Position numbers and translations under genes: made by a program. Of a DNA stretch of 37,290 nt, positions 9,633 through 16,334 are shown piece after piece. The notes under the pieces are model-generated. The model saw only the letters and a program-made list of their open reading frames with translations. It searched no databases and was not told the origin of the DNA. How positions within the stretch are numbered: position 1 is the first letter of the stretch; each line of letters begins with the position of its first letter. The stretch comes from a bacterium (GTDB lineage Bacteria; Patescibacteriota; Minisyncoccia; UBA6257; UBA9933), in contig JAJYNK010000017.1 of the NCBI GenBank assembly GCA_021786355.1, forward strand, positions 1 to 37,290. The letters run 5' to 3'.

Positions 9633-10412
9633 CTACTTTGCCACGTAATAACTGCCCGGACCAGTACTACCGATTCTAGAAACCAAACCCTGATCGCAAA
9701 GTCGTAAAAGATAAAATCTAACGGTTCGTTCGCTTATATCAGGAAAAGAGGCTAATAATTCCTTAGTAGTTGTTTTGCCTAATTCTTGCACCTTTTTGAA
9801 TAAACGATTTTGCCGATCTTCGTCGTCCTGAGGTTGCCGAAGGATTGCCGAACTATTTTCCATTACCGAACTATTCTCGTTTTGCCGAACTACTTGTGGT
9901 GAGTCGTTCGACCCTGAGCTCACGACCGAAGGGCCTTGCCGAACCATTGCCGAACTCTTTGCCGAACTCTTTGCCGAACTATCCTGTCCTAAGTTTATTG
10001 AAGGATTATTTATATCAAATAAAGGCGTTGGAACTTTTGCAAAAATTGTGTCTATTGCCGAACCATCTTCTTTTTCTTGCCGAATTGCCGAATTCCATTG
10101 CCGAATTGCTTCTTTTAAATTATCTATCTCCCTAAAAAGCACAAAAGCGTTAGTTTTACCGATCTCTTCCACTACCTCTGCCAAACGAATAAGTTGTTCT
10201 AATTTTTCCAGGTTATCCACAATTCCAAGATTGGCGACAACATCTACGGAGGCGTTTTCCAACTCGGTTTTAAGCTTTAGCTGTTTTACAATATTAGCGC
10301 ATCTAAAAACCGCCCAAGCAATTTCAAAGGATCGATTTTTTATAAATTCCCCTTGATTTGAAGCTATCTCGGATTGCATAAAATTTGAGTTCGGCAATGT
10401 GGAGATTGCCAC
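9633..10412 (-). CDS. Four-helix-bundle-like N-terminus plus C-terminal winged-helix HTH DNA-binding protein
   Basis: 259-aa ORF; C-terminal LGKTTTKELLASFPDISERTVRFYLLRLCDQGLVSRIGSTGPGSYYV is wHTH-like; linker of SSA(I/K/M)xRQ micro-repeats. Confidence 0.75.
   Translation of the reverse strand: MAISTLPNSNFMQSEIASNQGEFIKNRSFEIAWAVFRCANIVKQLKLKTELENASVDVVANLGIVDNLEKLEQLIRLAEVVEEIGKTNAFVLFREIDNLKEAIRQWNSAIRQEKEDGSAIDTIFAKVPTPLFDINNPSINLGQDSSAKSSAKSSAMVRQGPSVVSSGSNDSPQVVRQNENSSVMENSSAILRQPQDDEDRQNRLFKKVQELGKTTTKELLASFPDISERTVRFYLLRLCDQGLVSRIGSTGPGSYYVAK
9834..10107. repeat. Dispersed TTGCCGAA micro-repeat array inside the HTH gene
   Basis: About 11 exact TTGCCGAA octamers by eye between 9834 and 10107, some tandem at 12-nt spacing (9948/9960/9972). 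Confidence 0.85.
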
Positions 10413-10422
10413 ATTGCCGAAC
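10389..10422. promoter_or_regulatory. Perfect inverted repeat overlapping the start of the HTH gene
   Basis: GTTCGGCAATGTGG agattg CCACATTGCCGAAC, 14-bp arms. Confidence 0.8.
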
Positions 10423-10504
10423 TATTATTCACTTTTTAGCAGGTATCCAAAAACATGTCAATCCCTAAAATAAAAATAGAGTAAATAATACAAATAATAC
10501 TTAA

Positions 10505-10540
10505 TATAGACATTTCCCACGATCGTGGGAAATGTCTATA
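10505..10540. promoter_or_regulatory. 36-bp perfect palindrome
   Basis: TATAGACATTTCCCACGATCGTGGGAAATGTCTATA equals its own reverse complement. Confidence 0.9.
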
Positions 10541-10581
10541 AAATATCCCATCAACCGATCGAAAAAAATCTTTAAACTTAA

Positions 10582-11124
10582 TCAAACCACATCTTCTTCT
10601 GTTGCTTTAAAAAATCTCAAATAAGAAATAATTTTAATTTTATTCAAGCTGTCCAAAAAATCTTTTGGTAATGGCATTGGCCCTATCCAAACACTTTTTT
10701 GAAGTTGTGAAAACCCTAAAACTCCCAACGCTTCCCTTAACCAATCCCTTTTACGCCTCTCGACCTCCGGTATATCAAAAATAATAATCATATTTTTCTT
10801 TTGAGAAGACTTTTCTTCTGCGCGTATTGATTTTAATTTTGGAAGTTTTTCGGATAACTGATTTTTCAAATATTCTTTTCCTTTTTGGGTAATGCTCCAA
10901 ACTTTATTATTATTTTCAACCAATCCTTTTTTCTTTAAACGATACAAAGTAGTTCTTAAAGTTTGGTCATTTAAATTTTCGTATGTGAATTTTTGTTTAA
11001 AAGAAGCCGGCCCAGTATAACCACGCATTCTTCTACGCATCAATTTATATCCACCGTGATAGTTTGATAAAATAAACAATAAATCTTCTGTAAAGCTCAT
11101 ATCAAAATTATAGACAATTTCCAC
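10582..11124 (-). CDS. PaaX-like regulator (wHTH plus Cas2-like/PaaX C-terminal domain); start more likely ATG at 11100
   Basis: wHTH segment FKQKFTYENLNDQTLRTTLYRLKKKGLVE; MIIIFDIPEVERRKRDWLREALGVLGFSQLQKSVWIGP is PaaX/Cas2-like. Confidence 0.75.
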   Translation of the reverse strand: MEIVYNFDMSFTEDLLFILSNYHGGYKLMRRRMRGYTGPASFKQKFTYENLNDQTLRTTLYRLKKKGLVENNNKVWSITQKGKEYLKNQLSEKLPKLKSIRAEEKSSQKKNMIIIFDIPEVERRKRDWLREALGVLGFSQLQKSVWIGPMPLPKDFLDSLNKIKIISYLRFFKATEEDVV

Positions 11125-11144
11125 GATCGTAGCAAATGTATATA
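11109..11144. promoter_or_regulatory. Diverged copy of the 36-bp palindrome, immediately upstream of the PaaX-like ATG
   Basis: TATAGACAATTTCCACGATCGTAGCAAATGTATATA; 31/36 identical to 10505-10540. Confidence 0.8.
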
Positions 11145-11199
11145 AATATTGAAAATTATTTTTTTTAGGTTAAAATTGATTTTGTTCACTGACTAATAG

Positions 11200-11286
11200 G
11201 CCCGGGTGGCGGAATTGGCAGACGCGCAGGACTCAAAATCCTGTAATCGCAAGGTTGTGTGGGTTCAACTCCCACCCCGGGCACCA
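11200..11286 (+). tRNA. tRNA-Leu (CAA), CCA encoded
   Basis: Acceptor GCCCGGG/CCCGGGC, anticodon stem-loop CAGGA-CTCAAAA-TCCTG, long variable arm, T-arm GTGGGTTCAACTCCCAC, terminal ACCA. Confidence 0.95.
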
Positions 11287-11312
11287 GAAGTATACTTTGG
11301 AGTTGAAGGGTA

Positions 11313-11344
11313 TCTAAAAAAGTAAGCTGCTTTACTTTTTTAGA
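11313..11344 (+). terminator. Hairpin after tRNA-Leu
   Basis: TCTAAAAAAGTAA gctgct TTACTTTTTTAGA, perfect 13-bp stem. Confidence 0.6.
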
Positions 11345-11413
11345 ACCCGGGCTCTGGAGGAGGAGCGAAGCTTGTGCGAAGTTTTCGAAGCACGCGGAGC
11401 GACGGGTGAAGAG

Positions 11414-11431
11414 AACTCCCACCCCGGGCAC
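11414..11431 (+). repeat. Direct duplication of the 3' end of tRNA-Leu
   Basis: AACTCCCACCCCGGGCAC identical to 11267-11284 inside the tRNA. Confidence 0.85.
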
Positions 11432-11457
11432 AAAAAAGGGAAGGCTTTCGCCTCCCC
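11432..11457 (-). terminator. Rho-independent terminator of the small Cys-rich gene
   Basis: Minus strand GGGGAGGCGAAAGCCTTCCC followed by TTTTTTG. Confidence 0.75.
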
Positions 11458-11490
11458 GTTGACTCGGCAGTGTTTTCCCACGCCACGCTC

Positions 11491-11715
11491 CTACGCTGTT
11501 GCTTCCGCGCGAATAACTCGGAAATTCTTTGTTACCGCCCCCCGAGAAACGCACGCTACACAACCATCAACCTCGAGAATCTCCATTTCACCTTTCACTT
11601 CCTCGGTTTTTTTCCACTCCGAAGTGCCCGGCTCGCACAAAACGCCAAGCGTTCCGTCATCGCGAATTTTTCGGCTGCGACACTTTTTGCATTCAATTAA
11701 CCAGGGCTTCGCCAT
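11491..11715 (-). CDS. Small Cys-rich (zinc-ribbon-like) hypothetical protein
   Basis: 74 aa, ECKKCRSRK start; strong SD GGGGAGGTGAGTT-ATG; own terminator downstream. Confidence 0.65.
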   Translation of the reverse strand: MAKPWLIECKKCRSRKIRDDGTLGVLCEPGTSEWKKTEEVKGEMEILEVDGCVACVSRGAVTKNFRVIRAEATA

Positions 11716-11917
11716 AACTCACCTCCCCCTGCGCCAAAGCGCGAAGAAAAAAATATTATTTTACTCCCGCCTCAATCTTAACTCATTCTTTATGAAGTTT
11801 TATAAGAACAAAAAAACGGGCTCAAAACCCGCCTTCTTCTGGTCTAGAATATGTTTTCTTTCCGAAAACACCAGTTTTTCTCAATCCATCCTTAAATCCC
11901 CTCAAATCGTCTTCCAT

Positions 11918-12373
11918 TTAATCGAACTTAACTTTTATTTTTTTTGTTTTTGACTTGTTTAATTTTGGCAAAATCACTTTCAATATTCCGTTTTTTATGG
12001 AAGCATTGGCCTTATCCGAATCAACTTCCTGAGGCAAAATAACTGTTCGGGCAAACTTACCCCAATAACATTCTTGATAAAGATAGTCGTCTTTTTTGAT
12101 TTTTTCGTTCTTTTCCCTCGTTCCTTTTATTGTAACCGATTCCGGCGAAATTTCAATGTCCAATTCGTCGGCTTCAACGCCGGCAATAGCCGATTCCACG
12201 ACTATGGAAGTGGGAGTTTGATAAACATCTATGGCCAATTGTCCTTCGGACTCTTCAAAAATATCCGCAGGCGAATTTTCTTCATCGTCGGCAACAATCA
12301 ATTTTATTTCTTCTCCCTCGTCGGTATTGCCTTGAGTCAGTTTTTCAAAAATTTTTTTAGTGTTTTCATTCAT
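11918..12373 (-). CDS. Hsp20/alpha-crystallin small heat shock protein
   Basis: ELDIEISPESVTIKGTREK...YLYQECYWGKFARTVILPQEVDSDKANASIKNGILKVILPK; start taken at MNENTKK rather than the provided 12415. Confidence 0.9.
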   Translation of the reverse strand: MNENTKKIFEKLTQGNTDEGEEIKLIVADDEENSPADIFEESEGQLAIDVYQTPTSIVVESAIAGVEADELDIEISPESVTIKGTREKNEKIKKDDYLYQECYWGKFARTVILPQEVDSDKANASIKNGILKVILPKLNKSKTKKIKVKFD

Positions 12374-12375
12374 AC

Positions 12376-12472
12376 ACTTACGCTTAATATAATACGAACG
12401 CCACGAATAGATCATAAATATTTTTTATTTTAGTTCGCGGTGTTCGTATACATTCGCATTGTTGGTATTATA
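12376..12472. repeat. Stop-to-start intergenic repeat, copy A
   Basis: cgcttaatataatacgaacgccacgaa...ttcgcggtgttcgtatacattcgcattgttggtatta; lies between the PrsW-like stop and the Hsp20 start. Confidence 0.85.
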
Positions 12473-13135
12473 CTACGTTCTTTTCAATTTTTCAAAGTCA
12501 TAAAATATAAAAAAGGACACGAATACCAAAACAATAATCGAGTATACGAGCCCGTTGGCTTTTAATAAAATAATTAAATAATTAAACACAAAGTGCAATA
12601 AAACAGCCGCCGCTAAACCTATTAAAATATAAAAAAAGGCGTTCTTTTTAATAATTCCTCTTGCCCAATAATAGCCGACTATAGCCGAACTAAAAGCGTG
12701 AAGCAAAGTTGCCCCCAAAAACCTGAAAATCATCAGGTCGAAACTCGCTGCAGTTCCGGCTCTTAAGGCTAGGGCGACGTTTTCTACTGTCGCCAAACCC
12801 AAAGCGCCAGTTACCATATAAACCATCGCGTCAACCGGCTCGTCAAAATACTTACTCCTAAAAATAGTGAGGTAAACAAAAATAAATTTAAAAAATTCTT
12901 CAATAGTCACAAAGGTTACAACATAAATCGGGTTTTGCCCAAAAATTCCGTTTTCTAAAAAATAACCCTTTAAATAATTTTGCAAAATAACGGCTACCAA
13001 AGCCGCCAAAAATCCGGTAAAAAAAACAAAAAAAATACTTCTCTTCGGTTCCGGATGCTCGTCTTCTTTAAGAAAAAAAATCAGCCAGGCCAAACCGGGA
13101 ACCAATCCCAAAAAAACAGAAAGTAAAATCGTCAT
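12473..13135 (-). CDS. PrsW-like intramembrane protease
   Basis: 220-aa multi-TM; EEFFKF and HAFSSAIVGYYWARG motifs. Confidence 0.8.
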   Translation of the reverse strand: MTILLSVFLGLVPGLAWLIFFLKEDEHPEPKRSIFFVFFTGFLAALVAVILQNYLKGYFLENGIFGQNPIYVVTFVTIEEFFKFIFVYLTIFRSKYFDEPVDAMVYMVTGALGLATVENVALALRAGTAASFDLMIFRFLGATLLHAFSSAIVGYYWARGIIKKNAFFYILIGLAAAVLLHFVFNYLIILLKANGLVYSIIVLVFVSFFIFYDFEKLKRT

Positions 13136-14382
13136 ATTTCAAACCAGCCTTTTATAATATTCTCCTTCATTATTTCTTCCATTTTCCCCAAACCGAAATA
13201 TTCGGAAAATATCTTATTCCACATTGACTCCTGATGATGGTAAAGATACTTGGTTAATTCTTTCTGCTGAACCAACGACATTGAAGAATCTATCAGATTA
13301 AAACTGACCAACACGTCTATCCCCGCGTCGCTTTTAAAATAATCGCCGACCCAGTTTAAGTCCTGCCAAAAATAAAGGTCTGATTCCAAATGGTCGATAT
13401 TTCTTCCGGCGCGTATAAGCAATCGCTCCGCTTTATCCCAATGAAGAGCTTCCGGATTAATATGAGGCGCGAATAAACGCCAATCATTTTCATCATCCTT
13501 AGCCAAATATCTTTGTATAACCAGCCACAAAGATTTTTCCGATTCCGCCATTTGTTTATCAATAACGTCGCCTCTTAAAAGCGAAGTAATATTTTTGGAA
13601 AAATCGGCGCCCGCGCTGAACCTCTTAAAAAGATCGCTATAAAACGAGACCTCGTTAAAATAGTGGAGCAAAAGCCCGAAATTTCTCAAGACCTCTCCGG
13701 ATATTTCCAGCGCTATAGGAATCACGTAAATTACACCCAATTCCTTCAAATGGCTTACATTATGATATTTTTTCTTTATAAAACTTTCTGCCAAACGCGC
13801 CCATTTTTCCGGCAGAGCTTTGGTCATAATTTCCCTCTCCTCGAAATCCTCCGCTTTCAAACCCTCGTATTGCTTAAAAAAAACTTCGTTAAGCCACTCT
13901 CCGCCTTCCACAAATCTTAAGCTTGGAAATATTTCAAAAACATCTTCTTTATTTATAAGTTCATTGACGTCTCTGTAGCCCAATAAATTAATAAGCTTTT
14001 GGGGCGGCTCTTTAAGTAAAAATTCGATGGCTTTTTCTTTTTTTAAAAAAAAACCCTTTGGCCTGCCGGCTGATTCTTTGGCCACCTCCAACACTCTTTC
14101 CCAGTCTTTGGAAACCGTAGCTTTAGGGTCTCCAAGCGCTTTAGTCAAACTGTCATTGTCGCGCTCTATTTTTTTTATGAGCGCGCTATAAATATCTTTG
14201 GCAAATTTAACATTCTCCAACCCCAACGTTTCCAAACGATTCCTGATGGCAGTACCGTTTTCTTCTACAATCTTTTCCATAATATTTTTCTTTCCGGTCG
14301 AAACGGAAAGTTTTTCTTCAAGAGCTTTAATGACGTCTTTATCGGTCCTTAAAATTTTTGCTATTTTTTCGTGGGGATACAT
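13132..14382 (-). CDS. Conserved-looking hypothetical protein, 416 aa
   Basis: Long ORF, overlaps the downstream PrsW-like start by 4 nt (ATGA-type coupling). Confidence 0.75.
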   Translation of the reverse strand: MYPHEKIAKILRTDKDVIKALEEKLSVSTGKKNIMEKIVEENGTAIRNRLETLGLENVKFAKDIYSALIKKIERDNDSLTKALGDPKATVSKDWERVLEVAKESAGRPKGFFLKKEKAIEFLLKEPPQKLINLLGYRDVNELINKEDVFEIFPSLRFVEGGEWLNEVFFKQYEGLKAEDFEEREIMTKALPEKWARLAESFIKKKYHNVSHLKELGVIYVIPIALEISGEVLRNFGLLLHYFNEVSFYSDLFKRFSAGADFSKNITSLLRGDVIDKQMAESEKSLWLVIQRYLAKDDENDWRLFAPHINPEALHWDKAERLLIRAGRNIDHLESDLYFWQDLNWVGDYFKSDAGIDVLVSFNLIDSSMSLVQQKELTKYLYHHQESMWNKIFSEYFGLGKMEEIMKENIIKGWFEI

Positions 14383-14384
14383 GT

Positions 14385-14501
14385 ACTTACGCTTAATATA
14401 ATACGAACGCTACGAACTTTATGCGAACACCACAAACAAATTTCCTGTTACAAAATTAGTTAGTTTGCGGTGTTCGTATACGTTCGCGTTGTTGGTATTA
14501 T
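14385..14501. repeat. Stop-to-start intergenic repeat, copy B
   Basis: cttacgcttaatataatacgaacgctacgaactttatgcgaacaccac...tttgcggtgttcgtatacgttcgcgttgttggtatta. Confidence 0.85.
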
Positions 14502-14503
14502 TT

Positions 14504-15364
14504 TCATTCGTGCTCGCTTTTAATTTTGCCTTCCAATGTTCTTAATTCCGAAAGCGCCTCGCGCGCTTGATCCTTGTTCGGCGAAGCGCCGTGCCACAGA
14601 TAATTTTTTTCCATAAAACTGACTCCCTTGCCGGCGATTGTATGGGCGATAATAACGGTTGGCTTTTCATAAATCGCTTTAGCTTCGTAGAGCGCGGCCA
14701 CCACCTCGGAAATATTATGACCGTCAATTTCCAAAACATGCCAATTGAACGCCTCGTATTTGTCCCTGAGCGAATCAAGCGACATAACTTCTTCTGTAAA
14801 TCCGTCTATTTGAATGTTATTGCGGTCAATTATAGCCGTTAAATTGCTAAGCCGATTTTTTCCGGCAAACATTATCGCTTCCCAAGTATTTCCTTCATTA
14901 TGCTCTCCGTCGGACATCAAACAAAAAATCCGGTTTTTCTTTTTATCCAGCTTAGAGGCCAAAGCCATGCCAATCGCCTGCGAAAGCCCCGAACCCAGCG
15001 GCCCGGATGTCGTTTCAATTCCGGCTATGGAACCGCGATGCGGATGCCCCTGCAATCTGCTGCCAAACTTTCTCAATGTTTTTAGTTCTTCTAATTTAAA
15101 ATATCCGGCATGAGCCAGAGTAGCGTATAAAACCGGACAAATATGACCGTTAGACAAAATCACTCGGTCTCTCTCGGGCCAATTCGGTTTTTTGGGATTA
15201 TGGTTTAAAACATGAAAATAGAGGGCGACAAAAACATCGGCCATGCCCAAAGAACCTGCGCTATGCCCGCTTTTTGCTTCAAGAAGCATCTTAACAATGT
15301 CTTGTCTTATCTCGTTTGCTTTTTCCTCAAGATATTTTAGTTTTTTCTCATGCAAAATCTCCAT
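14504..15364 (-). CDS. Transketolase, N-terminal (TPP-binding) subunit
   Basis: GHSAGSLGMADVFVALYF, DRVILSNGH, GPLGSGLSQAIGMA, CLMSDGEHNEGNTWEA. Confidence 0.9.
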   Translation of the reverse strand: MEILHEKKLKYLEEKANEIRQDIVKMLLEAKSGHSAGSLGMADVFVALYFHVLNHNPKKPNWPERDRVILSNGHICPVLYATLAHAGYFKLEELKTLRKFGSRLQGHPHRGSIAGIETTSGPLGSGLSQAIGMALASKLDKKKNRIFCLMSDGEHNEGNTWEAIMFAGKNRLSNLTAIIDRNNIQIDGFTEEVMSLDSLRDKYEAFNWHVLEIDGHNISEVVAALYEAKAIYEKPTVIIAHTIAGKGVSFMEKNYLWHGASPNKDQAREALSELRTLEGKIKSEHE

Positions 15365-15367
15365 ATT

Positions 15368-16018
15368 TTAACGGTTTATGGACGGAATAGAAGGATCTCT
15401 TAATAAAATCTTTTCTTTGACTCTTCCGGGGATAATCAAATCCGGAACCAAAAAAATCACCATAGCGCCTATTATTGACAGAAACCCGACCATGAGAAAC
15501 ACGAAAGGAAAGCCGAAAAAATTCGCCAAAATACCGCTTAACATCGACGCCACAAATGCGGCCAGTCCGACAACCGTGCTGTCCAAAGACCAGTCAAAAG
15601 AAAATCTACTTTTATCCAAATGGCGGGAAAAAATCCCATACCATGACGGCACATACAAAGCCATTGCTACGGCATAAATCGCCTGAACCAAAAAAACATG
15701 CCATAATTTCGTTGAAATCGAAAAAGTGAAGGCCGCCGCCCCTCCCAAAAGAAGCGCCAAAACCAAGGCATAAAAATCATCTTTTTCTCCGTCGTTTTTA
15801 TCAAGATAGTTGGCGACGGGAATTTGAATTATAGATTTAATCAACCAATAAGTCGCGGCGATCAGTCCTACGCTTATAAGCGTTGCCCCGGCGATTTTTT
15901 CTATCACAAAAATCGAAAAAATTGGGCTGATTAAACTCCAACCTCCGATAAAAAACAAATCGGACAAAACCAAAAATTTAACAACTCGGTTAATCGATAT
16001 GTTGAAAGTTATTTTCAT
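15368..16018 (-). CDS. MFS-type transporter, half-size (about 6 TM); start probably ATG at 16018
   Basis: Hydrophobic segments and MFS-like organisation; the called N-terminal MCG lies in the flanking inverted repeat. Confidence 0.7.
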   Translation of the reverse strand: MKITFNISINRVVKFLVLSDLFFIGGWSLISPIFSIFVIEKIAGATLISVGLIAATYWLIKSIIQIPVANYLDKNDGEKDDFYALVLALLLGGAAAFTFSISTKLWHVFLVQAIYAVAMALYVPSWYGIFSRHLDKSRFSFDWSLDSTVVGLAAFVASMLSGILANFFGFPFVFLMVGFLSIIGAMVIFLVPDLIIPGRVKEKILLRDPSIPSINR

Positions 16019-16315
16019 CCCACACATAATTTACGCCAAAAAAGTATTGCGGAGACGTTCTTTTAGTCGCCGCAAACCTTGAGCGTGCAGTTTTAATGAT
16101 TTTTCTCGGTTAAAAGCATCGACTTTAGATATATAGCCTTCAAAATATATCAACCTCCAAGGTGTTTTATTTTTTGTAGACAAAGAACCCTTCTTGTTAT
16201 GCACTTCTATTCTTTGCTTGAGATTGTTAGTGCAACCAATATACAAATTTTTATCTTTCATTGATTGTAACACGTAAACAAAGTGCATAACAGCGTAAAT
16301 TATGTGTGGGATGAA
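16014..16315. mobile_element. Inverted-repeat element enclosing a GIY-YIG ORF
   Basis: Perfect 23-bp arms TTCATCCCACACATAATTTACGC (16014-16036) / GCGTAAATTATGTGTGGGATGAA (16293-16315). Confidence 0.75.
16031..16288 (-). CDS. GIY-YIG nuclease-domain protein
   Basis: MHFVYVLQSMKDKNLYIGCTNNLKQRIEVHN...REKSLK. Confidence 0.9.
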   Translation of the reverse strand: MHFVYVLQSMKDKNLYIGCTNNLKQRIEVHNKKGSLSTKNKTPWRLIYFEGYISKVDAFNREKSLKLHAQGLRRLKERLRNTFLA

Positions 16316-16334
16316 TAATAACTGCCTTAAACCA

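Noticed and set aside
9845-10356. Plus-strand ORFs opposite the HTH gene (MPNYFPLPNYS…, MSIAEPSSFS…)
   Set aside because: Antisense artefacts of the TTGCCGAA micro-repeat in the real minus-strand frame.
10582-11124. Possibility of a CRISPR-Cas locus because of the Cas2-like domain
   Set aside because: No direct-repeat array or other cas genes in the window; PaaX-type architecture fits better.
11186-11563. Minus ORF containing VPGVGVEPTQPCDYRILSPARLPIPPPG
   Set aside because: Antisense translation of tRNA-Leu and its duplicated 3' end; a well-known type of spurious ORF.
11372-11953. 193-aa plus-strand ORF and other plus ORFs 11470-11717
   Set aside because: Cover terminators, are antisense to the SD-preceded 74-aa gene, and have low-complexity composition.
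12374-12415. N-terminal extension MIYSWRSYYIKRKC of the Hsp20 ORF
   Set aside because: Encoded by the intergenic repeat; MNENTKK is the more natural start.
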